This document shows, in pieces, positions 18,663-26,981 of a stretch of DNA of 64,000 bases. Source of the stretch: Bacteroidales bacterium (GTDB taxonomy: Bacteria; Bacteroidota; Bacteroidia; Bacteroidales; UBA3824); the NCBI GenBank assembly GCA_016286055.1, contig JAEERW010000004.1:234485-298484 (forward strand). The letters are read 5' to 3'. Each line of letters begins with the position of its first letter. Within the stretch, counting starts at the first letter, position 1. The notes beneath the pieces are model-generated. The model had not been told where the DNA came from. It did not search any database and saw only the letters and a program-made list of their open reading frames with translations. The translations under genes and the position numbers were made by a program.

Positions 18663-18670
18663 TATATTTG
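18663..18670 (+). promoter_or_regulatory. -7 element for the lipoprotein gene at 18703
   Basis: TATATTTG matches TAnnTTTG exactly, 32 bases upstream of the ATG. A TTTG lies 23 bases further upstream (18636-18639), a little farther than the usual 19-21 spacing. Confidence 0.5.
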
Positions 18671-18702
18671 CTTTGTTAAACAAAACTCAAAAACGTAAAG
18701 AG

Positions 18703-19353
18703 ATGAAAAAACTTATTTATGCGGCTATGGTGACCGCTTTGTTAGGTGCAGCCTCTTGCTACCAAACCACCACCAACAATAAACCCAACGGTCAGGGAAC
18801 CGAAGTTACCGACAACAACACCGACAACAACGTGAAGCCGTCGCCTGACAACAATGTCCAACCCGCTCCCGACAACAAGAAAGACAACAAAAAAGAAGAC
18901 AAAGACAACAACTCGTTCAAGTCGGAAGAGGGCAGATTCTCGATCAATTTTCCCGATGCTCCAAACGGCCCCACTAAAAACAATTACACCACCAAGGCTG
19001 GAACCATCGAAAATGTTCAGTATGTATACACCAAGAGCGACAAGGGTAGTTATTTCTTGTCGTACTCCGACTATCCTGCTGGTGCTGTAACCGACGACAA
19101 CGTTGAGTCCACTCTTAAAACTCAAGCCGAATCGTTTATGAAAAAAATGGGCAGCAAAATCGCAAAATCGTCGTCTGAACGTCTTGATGGCAACAAGGGA
19201 CTATCTTTCTCTGGCAAACGCGACAACCTTGTTATCAATATGCGCTCATTCTTCGTTGGCAAACGTTACTATCAATTCGGCACAATAGCCGAAGAGTCAG
19301 AGATTTCTACCAAAGAGAGCAACAAATTTATCGACTCGTTTAAAATTAAATAA
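18703..19353 (+). CDS. Lipoprotein with PsbP-like C-terminal domain
   Basis: The ATG at 18703 gives a 216-residue lipoprotein: a short signal peptide ends in the lipobox GAASC, so the mature protein is lipid-anchored. A linker of about 45 residues very rich in Asn, Asp, Lys and Pro follows. The C-terminal domain (about 75-216) begins GRFSINFPDAP and ends SNKFIDSFKIK, a pattern like PsbP/DUF1795-type domains found in other bacterial lipoproteins. The function is unknown. The frame is open for 37 codons upstream, but that section runs through the promoter at 18663-18670. Confidence 0.65.
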   Translation: MKKLIYAAMVTALLGAASCYQTTTNNKPNGQGTEVTDNNTDNNVKPSPDNNVQPAPDNKKDNKKEDKDNNSFKSEEGRFSINFPDAPNGPTKNNYTTKAGTIENVQYVYTKSDKGSYFLSYSDYPAGAVTDDNVESTLKTQAESFMKKMGSKIAKSSSERLDGNKGLSFSGKRDNLVINMRSFFVGKRYYQFGTIAEESEISTKESNKFIDSFKIK

Positions 19354-19383
19354 ACACAATACCGTTTTCCAAACGACTCATTT

Positions 19384-19400
19384 ACCGTCTGGAAGACGGT
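19384..19400. terminator. Short hairpin between convergent genes
   Basis: ACCGTCT-GGA-AGACGGT is a perfect 7-bp inverted repeat with a 3-base loop, 30 bases after the stop of the lipoprotein gene. Only a weak T-run follows, so it may be a processing or stability hairpin. Confidence 0.4.
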
Positions 19401-19408
19401 ATTTCTGC

Positions 19409-19454
19409 AACCCCGTACATCATTTGTGCGCAAGCATAATAGATGTACGGGGTT
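19409..19454. terminator. 13-bp inverted repeat, likely bidirectional terminator
   Basis: AACCCCGTACATC at 19409-19421 and its exact complement at 19442-19454 form a perfect 13-bp stem. The 20-base loop holds a second small stem closed by GCAA. It lies between the convergent lipoprotein and DUF58 genes and touches the DUF58 stop codon. Confidence 0.6.
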
Positions 19455-20374
19455 TAATGCAACACAGCCCGCTTGATAAGATATGGTGCCAATATCTCCT
19501 TAAAGGTTTTTGAGATGTCGGCCTCCACATAATCCATATTGTACATACCGCAGTGCTGTTTCAAACGGGTGCAGAATGCCGACGACAGATTTCTGTATGT
19601 TTCTTTATAGTCGAGTGGATTGAGGGTGACGGTTTCGCCCGATTCCATATCCACAAACTTATATGGACGGTTTTCAAAATTGAATTCCAACTCTTCGGCA
19701 CGGTTTAGCACATGGAAAAGCACAACATCATGCTTTGCGTGGCGTAAATGCTGGAGCCCTGCAAAAACGCTCTCCTCGTCTGCATTGTCGAACATATCGC
19801 TGAATATCAGCACCAACGAACGTTTATGAATACTTTCGGCAATAGTATGCAGGCACTGTGCTATTGACCCGGGAGATTCTGGCGCAATAGGTTTTACAGG
19901 GTCGGAGATAGCTTTTTGCAAAGTAGAAAACAGCATTTTGGAATGTACTGTCGATACTTTGGCGTCGCACGAAAAAGATATATTGCGGTCGAAAAGGGTA
20001 AGAGCTACGGCATCGCGCTGGGTACGCAAAAGATTTATAATGGCCGACGCGCACACAGCAGAAAACTCCAGCTTATTGAACCTCACATCTTTGCCCTTGT
20101 AACGCATTGATGGTGAAGTATCAACAATAATATAGCAACGCAAGTTGGTTTCTTCCTCATAGCGCTTTACAAACAGTTTGTCGGTGCGGGCGTAAAGTTT
20201 CCAATCGATATGGCGCGTGCTTTCGCCCTTGTTGTAAAGGCGATGTTCGTTAAACTCGGCAGAGAAACCGTGAAACGGACTTTTGTGGAGCCCCGTCATA
20301 AATCCTTCGGTAACGTGTGCCGCCACAAGTTCAAGATTATTGAGGTCAGCTATGTCCGAAAGCCTATTGATCAT
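19454..20374 (-). CDS. DUF58 domain protein (vWA-like)
   Basis: This 306-residue cytoplasmic protein carries the DUF58 core SEFNEHRLYNKGESTRHIDWKLYARTD-type region near residues 38-68 and a von Willebrand A-like metal site beginning DTSPSM, as in the MoxR/Bat-associated proteins of Bacteroidota. Those relatives act with MoxR AAA+ ATPases in assembling or stabilising envelope proteins. Here no MoxR is adjacent; instead the gene follows a sigma-54-type AAA+ regulator, sharing one base of its stop codon (TAATG arrangement), so they are translated together. Domain call is strong, role uncertain. Confidence 0.8.
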   Translation of the reverse strand: MINRLSDIADLNNLELVAAHVTEGFMTGLHKSPFHGFSAEFNEHRLYNKGESTRHIDWKLYARTDKLFVKRYEEETNLRCYIIVDTSPSMRYKGKDVRFNKLEFSAVCASAIINLLRTQRDAVALTLFDRNISFSCDAKVSTVHSKMLFSTLQKAISDPVKPIAPESPGSIAQCLHTIAESIHKRSLVLIFSDMFDNADEESVFAGLQHLRHAKHDVVLFHVLNRAEELEFNFENRPYKFVDMESGETVTLNPLDYKETYRNLSSAFCTRLKQHCGMYNMDYVEADISKTFKEILAPYLIKRAVLH

Positions 20375-21537
20375 TATGCCAACGGTGAAGCGTAAGATAG
20401 CACGTCTTTACCAGTAACTTCGTTGCCACAGAGAATTATCAAACGTTCGAGCACGTTGCGGAATTCGCGGATGTTACCCGTCCAATTGATTTTTTGGAGT
20501 TCTTCGATGGCATCTGGGGTAAAGGTCTTTGGTGCGGAATAGTACTCTCCCGAAATCTGGTTGTTGAAATAGTCTACCAGCAGTGGAATATCCTCCAACC
20601 TTTCGTTGAGCGACGGCACTTGAATAATAATCACGCTTAAACGATGATAAAGGTCTTCGCGGAAACGTCCAGCAGCAATCTCTTCTTTGAGGTTTTTGTT
20701 GGTGGCGGCAATAACGCGGACATTAATTTTAATCTCCTTGTCAGAGCCTACGCGCAGAATCTTGTTTTCTTGAAGTACACGAAGCACCTTGGCCTGAGCG
20801 GCAAGGCTCATGTCGCCAATTTCGTCAAGAAAGATAGTGCCGTTGTCAGCAGCCTCAAACTTACCTTTCTGCTGTTTGCTAGCTCCGGTAAACGAGCCTT
20901 TTTCATGTCCGAAGAGTTCGCTTTCAATAAGTTCAGAAGGAATGGCGGCGCAGTTAACTTCAATAAACGGACCGTCTTTGCGGTTGCTTTTTTCGTGCAG
21001 CCAGCGCGAAACGATTTCCTTACCAGTTCCATTTTCGCCTTGAATCAGCACACGGGCATCGGTAGGAGCTACACGTTCAATAATTTCCTTAATATGGCGT
21101 ATGGCTGGAGATTCGCCTACCATCTCGTATTTGCGGTTGAGTTTTTGTTTAAGTGTCTTGATTTCAGCTACATGGTTGCGACGTTCGGTAGCGTTGCGTA
21201 TTACTACCAGCAGACGGTTAAGATCAAGAGGTTTTTCTATAAAATCATAAGCACCTTTTTTGATAGCCTCAACAGCGGTTTCCACGGTGCCATGTCCAGA
21301 TATCATAATCACAGGAATGTCCATGTCTTTTGCTATGATTTCTGAAAGAACTTCCAATCCGTCCATTTTGGGCATCTTAATGTCGCACAAAACAATGTCG
21401 TACTTGTTGTTGGTCAACTTTTCCAAGCCCTCAAATCCGTCTTGGGCAAGATCCACTTCGTGCGATTCGTAACTCAATATGTCTTTTAGCGTGGTTCTGA
21501 TAGCACGCTCATCATCTATGATTAATATTTTTGCCAT
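20374..21537 (-). CDS. Sigma-54-type response regulator lacking a DNA-binding domain
   Basis: From the ATG at 21537 (MAKILIIDDE) the protein has 387 residues. Residues about 1-120 are a receiver domain with acidic residues D8/D9, phosphorylation site D52 in VLCDIKMP and a conserved lysine in FIEKP. Residues about 140-380 are an NtrC-type AAA+ domain: Walker A GENGTGKE, the sigma-54 contact loop GSFTGA (canonical GAFTGA), Walker B GTIFLDEIGD and sensor R residues near REDLYHRL. The chain stops at DVLSYASPLA with no Fis-type helix-turn-helix, so it probably activates from solution or by partners. It is translationally coupled to the DUF58 gene. No sensor kinase is adjacent. An upstream in-frame ATG at 21621 is unlikely because a promoter element lies between. 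Confidence 0.85.
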   Translation of the reverse strand: MAKILIIDDERAIRTTLKDILSYESHEVDLAQDGFEGLEKLTNNKYDIVLCDIKMPKMDGLEVLSEIIAKDMDIPVIMISGHGTVETAVEAIKKGAYDFIEKPLDLNRLLVVIRNATERRNHVAEIKTLKQKLNRKYEMVGESPAIRHIKEIIERVAPTDARVLIQGENGTGKEIVSRWLHEKSNRKDGPFIEVNCAAIPSELIESELFGHEKGSFTGASKQQKGKFEAADNGTIFLDEIGDMSLAAQAKVLRVLQENKILRVGSDKEIKINVRVIAATNKNLKEEIAAGRFREDLYHRLSVIIIQVPSLNERLEDIPLLVDYFNNQISGEYYSAPKTFTPDAIEELQKINWTGNIREFRNVLERLIILCGNEVTGKDVLSYASPLA

Positions 21538-21557
21538 AATGTCTTTTTTTTTCTTTA

Positions 21558-21565
21558 CAAATATA
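21558..21565 (-). promoter_or_regulatory. -7 element for the sigma-54 regulator/DUF58 unit
   Basis: The minus strand reads TATATTTG, matching TAnnTTTG, with a predicted start near 21551 and a leader of about 14 bases. A TTTG lies 22 bases further upstream on the same strand. Confidence 0.5.
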
Positions 21566-21635
21566 CAATGTTTATTTATTTGTATAACAAAAAAATTACA
21601 TAATTTTACAATCTGACACAAAAAAACTTATTTTT

Positions 21636-22544
21636 ATGGCAAAAATACACACTGCAGGCGAAACAGTTTTCGACATAATTTTCGAAAATGGTGTTCCTAC
21701 GGGCGGAAATCCTGGCGGCTCGGTGCTAAATTCATCGGTAACGCTTGGCAGGCTCGGACTCAATCCTTATTTTCTTACCGACTTCTGCTCCGATATGCTC
21801 GGCGAAAACATCAAACATTTTCTTATTGAAAATGGTGTAACCCCAATATGCGTTATCGACGATGCTGGCATGAAAACTTCCGTGGCGCTTGCATTTTTAG
21901 ATGAACACAAGAACGCACGTTACCAATTTTACAAAAGCCGTCCCGGAAAATGCCACGAAGAACTTTTTAAAGCTGATTTTGAGCATGACGATATTTTTCT
22001 TTTTGGTTCGTTTTATGGCATAATGCCCGAAATCAGGAATGGCATGCGGCGTTTGATCAACGATGCTAATAATAAAGGTGTGGTAATTGTTTACGACCCT
22101 AATTTCAGAAAACCTCATCTGCCTGATTTGCCAAAGGTTATGCCGTTTATAAAGGAAAATATCGAGGCCGCTTCGGTAATCAAGGGTAGCGACGAAGATT
22201 TTGAATTGATTTTTAATGCTCCTGATTTTGAATCGGCATTAAAGGCATTGCGCAATATAAACACCACTGCTACAATATTTTACACTATGGGGGCAAAGGG
22301 TTGTTTGTGCGAACACCATGGCACTGTGGTAGAATGTGCTGCTCCAAAAATTACACCTGTAAGCACAATCGGGGCAGGCGACAATTTCAATGCGGGTATT
22401 GTTTACGGATTAGTAAGGCACAATATAGGGTTGCACCAATTGCAAAGCGGCGTTAGCACCAACATATTAAAAGATATTATGCAATCAGCCACCAAATATG
22501 CCCAACAGGTATGCATGAGCACCAGCAATTACATTTCTGTGTAG
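21636..22544 (+). CDS. PfkB-family carbohydrate kinase, probably fructokinase
   Basis: The 302-residue protein belongs to the ribokinase/PfkB family, which phosphorylates sugars with ATP. The N-terminal signature is GGNPGGSVLNSSVTLGRLG at about 28-46, and the C-terminal signature holds the catalytic aspartate in IGAGDNFNAGIVYG. The start GETVFDIIF resembles Bacteroidota fructokinases, but fructose versus adenosine or other sugars cannot be decided by eye. It is monocistronic, divergent from the sigma-54 regulator. Its TAG stop codon lies inside a palindromic repeat (22541-22568), so the repeat has set the end of the protein. Confidence 0.8.
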   Translation: MAKIHTAGETVFDIIFENGVPTGGNPGGSVLNSSVTLGRLGLNPYFLTDFCSDMLGENIKHFLIENGVTPICVIDDAGMKTSVALAFLDEHKNARYQFYKSRPGKCHEELFKADFEHDDIFLFGSFYGIMPEIRNGMRRLINDANNKGVVIVYDPNFRKPHLPDLPKVMPFIKENIEAASVIKGSDEDFELIFNAPDFESALKALRNINTTATIFYTMGAKGCLCEHHGTVVECAAPKITPVSTIGAGDNFNAGIVYGLVRHNIGLHQLQSGVSTNILKDIMQSATKYAQQVCMSTSNYISV

Positions 22545-22568
22545 GGACGTGGCGTGCCGCGTCCTTAC
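22541..22568. repeat. Dispersed palindromic repeat, copy A
   Basis: GTAGGGACG(TGGCGTGCC)GCGTCCTTAC is an imperfect palindrome of the same type as the elements at 35389, 49021, 61219 and 61274. The TAG at 22542-22544 is the stop codon of the PfkB-family gene. Confidence 0.6.
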
Positions 22569-22608
22569 AAATTGCCGCGTAGTTACAAATTGCCGCGTCC
22601 TTACAATT
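22555..22608 (+). repeat. Three tandem 18-base units
   Basis: Units near TGCCGCGTCCTTACAAAT occur at 22555-22572, 22573-22590 and 22591-22608 with two or three substitutions. They appear to grow out of the right half of the palindromic repeat and run into the stop codon of the PorP/SprF-like gene. Confidence 0.6.
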
Positions 22609-23635
22609 TCGGACAAGAAATAGCAGCGTGGCGTTTCTTAGCCTTGGCTTTTGGCTGGAATTCGTACATCACCGACAATTCGTGGGCGCCGCCTGTGGTA
22701 CTTAGGAGTTCGCCGATAGAAAAGTCGTAGCTGTAACCAACATGGAGGTCGAATATTTTGTATCCCAGAAGAAGGATGATAGCGTCTAAGTTGCCGTAGC
22801 TTTCGTCGCGCACTGCGATAGGAATACCGCGAACCCAAACTCCGAGAGTAAATGGGTTTTTGTTCCAATATGCACCAAGGCTTAATTGGTCGGAAAGTTT
22901 AGAATATTCATACAATGCTGTAAAAGATACGCTCTGCAAATCGTCCATACTTCTACGTCCGCGAGCTGTGGGAGTGGCACCAACAAATATTTTTGCACCA
23001 CCAAATGCCGACACTTTAATGTCTTCGCGATAAGTGTCGTTGTTGTAAAGAGATGCTTTTGGTCGCAAAAGATGGTCAACAGAAAGACCTCCCCAATATT
23101 TAGCGCTATATCCGATGCAAGAAACCTGCATATCCAAGTAAGGTTTGCTGGGCAAAGGTTGCTCTTCGCCAGCACCTTGTATTATTTCGCCACGATCGTT
23201 GATCATGGTGCCATAAATAAGTTTTTCAAAATCAATCGAACGTTTGTTGTATTTGAGGCCAATACCCGGACGTACAGTCCAATCGCGCGAAACTTTTGTA
23301 TACCACGAGTAGCAGAAGTCTACCACTGTGAGAGCAAGGTTTCCGTCGCCAGCCTCATCGCGCAAAGCCATAACACCGAGACCGCTTTTGATTTTTTCAA
23401 AATGCTGGTCGTAACTCGCTGCCATAGTGTTGAAAGTACCAGCTTGCGGCCATTGGTTACGGTAGTTGACTACCACACGACTTGCATCGATGGCACCAGC
23501 GTATGAAGGTGCCAAATAGAGCGGACAAGAATAGAATTGCGAAAACTGAATTATCTGAGCCTCGCAATTGACTGCTGAAACAATAATCAGCATAGCCGCC
23601 AATTTTATCTTTATAGTATCTTTAAATTTCAACAT
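22601..23635 (-). CDS. PorP/SprF family type IX secretion membrane protein
   Basis: The 344-residue protein has a signal peptide and then the start typical of this family (QFSQFYSCPLYLAPSYAG, then NYRNQWP), with alternating beta-strand segments and a C-terminal outer-membrane beta-barrel look (VGYSYDFSIG). PorP/SprF proteins are outer-membrane partners in T9SS export and surface attachment of large adhesins and gliding proteins in Bacteroidota. It stands alone, about 3.3 kb upstream of five giant proteins whose C-termini look like T9SS sorting tails, so it may help export or anchor them. No other T9SS genes are seen here. Confidence 0.85.
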   Translation of the reverse strand: MLKFKDTIKIKLAAMLIIVSAVNCEAQIIQFSQFYSCPLYLAPSYAGAIDASRVVVNYRNQWPQAGTFNTMAASYDQHFEKIKSGLGVMALRDEAGDGNLALTVVDFCYSWYTKVSRDWTVRPGIGLKYNKRSIDFEKLIYGTMINDRGEIIQGAGEEQPLPSKPYLDMQVSCIGYSAKYWGGLSVDHLLRPKASLYNNDTYREDIKVSAFGGAKIFVGATPTARGRRSMDDLQSVSFTALYEYSKLSDQLSLGAYWNKNPFTLGVWVRGIPIAVRDESYGNLDAIILLLGYKIFDLHVGYSYDFSIGELLSTTGGAHELSVMYEFQPKAKAKKRHAAISCPKL

Positions 23636-23770
23636 AATCTTTTTTTACTGCCTGAATAATTAACGGAGGTTTTTGTGCTATTATTATAAAAATGTTAAAA
23701 AAAACTACCGTGTTTTTTCTTTCACATTTTCACAAAAAAACCTCAAATATCGAACCAAGTGATAATGATA

Positions 23771-25663
23771 TTATTGACACATTTTAGGATTTTTTGCACA
23801 AAGCGAGTTCCAAAGATTGTTTATTTCGCTTGTGGCTGTTTGAATGTCGTCGGCCAAGGTTTCGATTTCGGAGGTTTTAGCACCGTTGACATCTGTACCG
23901 ATAGCGTTTTGCAGATTTTGGCGTAGTAGTTTTAGTTTTTCAAAATCTTCGTATAAAAATTGAGCGTCGGCAGGTTTGCTGTCGGGATATTCGTTATTAA
24001 AATTTTTGCTGAATGTTTCCTCTTTTTTCAACATGTAGAATAAGCTGTCGCGGGCTGCGGCTATGTTGGTGTTGAGGCGTTTGATAGCGGTGTTTCGCTT
24101 TGTTTGCTCTAATCGGCGCGAATATGCTGCAATTGCAGAGTCGGCTTCGGTGCGGCAGCGGCGGCAGTAAGTGGCGTTTACTGCGTCTTTGAGTTTTTCG
24201 CAATATTCGGTGGCGGCAGGCGAGGGCAACATCATTTTTAGGCGGCTGATTTTACCCGAAAACACTTGTGTATATTGGCGGTCTTCTATTTTGGATATTA
24301 GCACGTTGAGTTCTTCGATATCGTTTACGCTTTCGCCCGAAGGAAATTTAACGGAGTGGAGGGTGCGCAAAGCCGATTCGTTTTGGGCCGAGTCGGTTTT
24401 TTGCGGATGACGATCGCCATAATCTGCCATAATTTTAGCAATGTTTTTGATATTTTTGGTGGTGTTGTCGCCGTCTAAGTAAATTTCGGCAGTGCGCATT
24501 ACGGATTGGTAGATGGGCTTAAACTCGTTGTTGTATAGCGAGTTTTTGGCAAATTCGCGATTGCGCGACATGGCAGTATGGCGCATGCTTCGGTAGTCGG
24601 AAAGTATGGCTGAGTACATTTTGCCAAAATCGTCGGTGGTGCGGTTTTTGGCGTTGAGCATATAGTTGTTGATGCTGTTTTTTAGCTGCACAAACTGGGT
24701 GAGATACTCCGACAGGCGGGTTTCTTGCTGATAAATATCGCTGGTAATAAGTCCGTTGTCGTAGTTTCGTTTGGCTTTTACGTTTCGGGCTTCGATAGAT
24801 TCGGTGGTGATTTCGTCGCCAATTACCGGCTCAGAGATATATTTAGATTTGTAGTTTACCGCAACGATAAAGGGGTATTTGGTTTGATTGATAAGTTGCT
24901 GAATAAGGTTTCGGTTTAGTTGCGGATTGGCAGCGGTGTCTAAATATGTGTTGAGACCGCTGAAATCTGCGCCCGAACCTTCGCTCTGCGATGGCAAAAG
25001 CGTGTAAACCGATACTCCGCAGATACGTTTGTTGAAATCTTGCTCTTCGTAAAGCCTTACGGTAGAGCTAAAACGGTATTCTTTTTTGCCGCTTTTGGCT
25101 TTGATAAGCGAGCCGAGTTCGCCCACAAGGGTTTTGGTGGCAGATAGGGGTGTGGCAAAAGCCGAAATATTGGTAAGCTGCTCTGCCACAAAATCAAACA
25201 GACGGTTGGGATTGTCGCCCGTAATGATGTCTACATTGATTTCGGCATCAATTTTACCACCTGCCACCGACGAAAGGGGCAGATTGTCGATAATGTTTAC
25301 CGCCTCGTAGTTGGCAGCGGTAAAGGTGCGCATATCGCCCTGCGAATTATCCACATTAAAATTGTAAATGGGGTAAGTAATGCCAGAGAGTGTGTTGCCA
25401 TCGATTTTGGCAGTGATGAGAATGTTTTGAATATCATCGGGCTTTTTCTTCTTTTTGGGCGAATAGTAGAGCTCTTGCAGCAAGTGGCTAAAACTATGTG
25501 CATTAAACAGATACAAATCAGAAGAAAGGTAATGCCATTCGCTGTTAAAGTCGTACTTGACGCTCTTTCGAAACTCTGCACTGGCATTCACAACGTTTTG
25601 GGCAAAGCCAAACGCAGGCATAAGCACAAGCAAAGCAGCGGTAGTTTTTAACATTATTTTCAT
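23771..25663 (-). CDS. Secreted protein of unknown function, helical
   Basis: From the ATG at 25663 the product has 630 residues. The N-terminus is a signal peptide (MKIMLKTTAALLVLMPAFGF, cut near AFA-type AFGFAQ). The N-terminal half looks mixed alpha/beta and contains a KKKKP patch at about 75; the C-terminal half (from about 300) is rich in Arg, Glu, Asn and Leu helices and contains a CRRC pair. I recognise no family. It begins 16 bases after the stop of the upstream DUF4105 gene, so the two form an operon and may act together in the envelope. An ATG three codons later (25654) is an equally possible start. Confidence 0.6.
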   Translation of the reverse strand: MKIMLKTTAALLVLMPAFGFAQNVVNASAEFRKSVKYDFNSEWHYLSSDLYLFNAHSFSHLLQELYYSPKKKKKPDDIQNILITAKIDGNTLSGITYPIYNFNVDNSQGDMRTFTAANYEAVNIIDNLPLSSVAGGKIDAEINVDIITGDNPNRLFDFVAEQLTNISAFATPLSATKTLVGELGSLIKAKSGKKEYRFSSTVRLYEEQDFNKRICGVSVYTLLPSQSEGSGADFSGLNTYLDTAANPQLNRNLIQQLINQTKYPFIVAVNYKSKYISEPVIGDEITTESIEARNVKAKRNYDNGLITSDIYQQETRLSEYLTQFVQLKNSINNYMLNAKNRTTDDFGKMYSAILSDYRSMRHTAMSRNREFAKNSLYNNEFKPIYQSVMRTAEIYLDGDNTTKNIKNIAKIMADYGDRHPQKTDSAQNESALRTLHSVKFPSGESVNDIEELNVLISKIEDRQYTQVFSGKISRLKMMLPSPAATEYCEKLKDAVNATYCRRCRTEADSAIAAYSRRLEQTKRNTAIKRLNTNIAAARDSLFYMLKKEETFSKNFNNEYPDSKPADAQFLYEDFEKLKLLRQNLQNAIGTDVNGAKTSEIETLADDIQTATSEINNLWNSLCAKNPKMCQ

Positions 25664-25679
25664 ATAATATAAATGTGTG

Positions 25680-26846
25680 TTAGTTTTTTTCCTTTTTTTT
25701 GGCGAGATATGCAAGCCGCAGTATCAACATACACATAATAGGATAGTTACCTACGTCGAACTGTTGTGGCAATATAGGCGACAGCACAAGCACGGCTAAT
25801 GTAATAACGGCTGCTACCAAAAAGTATTTTTTCCAAAAACGTTTTGTGCTCTTAATAGCAAACGCCGCCGCAAGGTGAGTAGGCAATGCCCAAAGTATAT
25901 TTAGATTGCCAGCGGTAACGGTATGTTCGGTGCCCACCCACATAAATATAAATAGCAATCCGAACAATCCCACCACAAGCAGCAATACACGGTCGATCCA
26001 AGCGTGATACTTTCGGTGAGTAACCTCGTAGTATGTTGTCAAAACCAAAACAGCGAACAACAGCCAGAATATCAACGAAGGCGAAAGGTATGTGAATATA
26101 TCCCTCTTGTTTACTGGTTCGGCTTTCAACAGCGTGTTCGACTCTGCCACAAGCGGCTCGGTGCGTCCATCGTGAACGATGGTTGATTTTTCGAGAGTGG
26201 TAAACACATGCTCTGGCAAAAACATCGCCGAACGGCTGTCGGCCTTTCGGTCAACTGGCAGACCCATGAGCAGGTCTACGCCAAACCTGTACCACGGCAT
26301 ATCATCAAGGTGAGAGTGAATCATATCGCGCAGGCTCTCGTTGTATTGTATTTCAGCAAGCTTAACATCGCTGCCGCAGGTGTTCTCCACAATGTCGCGT
26401 ATGCGGGTGGCGCAGTTGTCTTCAAGAAAATTATAGCGGTAGTAGCGGTTTTCTTCAAGGTTGTTCCATTCCAAAAAATCGAATAGTGCCTGACGCTGGG
26501 CGTTGTCGAGATTGAGCACTTGTTCACGAATCTCACGTCCATCGCGCACATACTCCACACAGAAGCGAGCAAAATGGCTGCACCCTACATGATAATTGAG
26601 AAATCCGCGTACAAATTTTATGTAAAACGAATTTTGGTGATAATTAAACATTCCGTAGTTGTACACATAGTCGATACCACGGTTAACGCTCTTAACCCTA
26701 ATGGCGCAATGTCCAAAAGATGCATACATTTGTTCGCCGTCGGCGCAAGTTAAAACACTAATTTTAAGGTCATTGGTGTCGGTTTGAGCCAACATCGACT
26801 GAACCGTTGCCAACCACAACACCAAAACTGCCAAATATTTAACCAT
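25680..26846 (-). CDS. DUF4105 / Lnb-like N-terminal domain membrane protein
   Basis: The 388-residue protein has a signal peptide, then a DUF4105 (Lnb N-terminal periplasmic) domain at about 25-250. The probable permuted-papain active site is a His in SFGHCAIRV and a Cys in LEDNCATRIRD. The C-terminal third has about four transmembrane helices, so the domain faces the periplasm. Proteins with this domain are suspected amidases or acyl-processing enzymes, without a settled substrate. It is the first gene of a two-gene unit and is divergent from the giant adhesin array, 135 bases away, with its own promoter. Confidence 0.8.
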   Translation of the reverse strand: MVKYLAVLVLWLATVQSMLAQTDTNDLKISVLTCADGEQMYASFGHCAIRVKSVNRGIDYVYNYGMFNYHQNSFYIKFVRGFLNYHVGCSHFARFCVEYVRDGREIREQVLNLDNAQRQALFDFLEWNNLEENRYYRYNFLEDNCATRIRDIVENTCGSDVKLAEIQYNESLRDMIHSHLDDMPWYRFGVDLLMGLPVDRKADSRSAMFLPEHVFTTLEKSTIVHDGRTEPLVAESNTLLKAEPVNKRDIFTYLSPSLIFWLLFAVLVLTTYYEVTHRKYHAWIDRVLLLVVGLFGLLFIFMWVGTEHTVTAGNLNILWALPTHLAAAFAIKSTKRFWKKYFLVAAVITLAVLVLSPILPQQFDVGNYPIMCMLILRLAYLAKKKEKN

Positions 26847-26870
26847 TGTTGTTTTTTTTTAAAACCTCTG

Positions 26871-26878
26871 CAAAAATA
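26871..26878 (-). promoter_or_regulatory. -7 element for the DUF4105 operon
   Basis: The minus strand reads TATTTTTG, matching TAnnTTTG, placing the start about 18 bases above the ATG at 26846. Confidence 0.45.
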
Positions 26879-26934
26879 ATGATAAAAAAGGATTTTTTAT
26901 TTTGTTTTTTCATTTTTTAACTTTTAGGCAACAA

Positions 26935-26942
26935 TATATTTG
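26935..26942 (+). promoter_or_regulatory. -7 element for the first giant adhesin gene
   Basis: TATATTTG matches TAnnTTTG exactly, 39 bases upstream of the ATG at 26982. No clear -33 TTTG is visible. Confidence 0.5.
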
Positions 26943-26981
26943 TAAAAGTTTAGTTAAACCATCAATTAAAACCTTTGTAAA

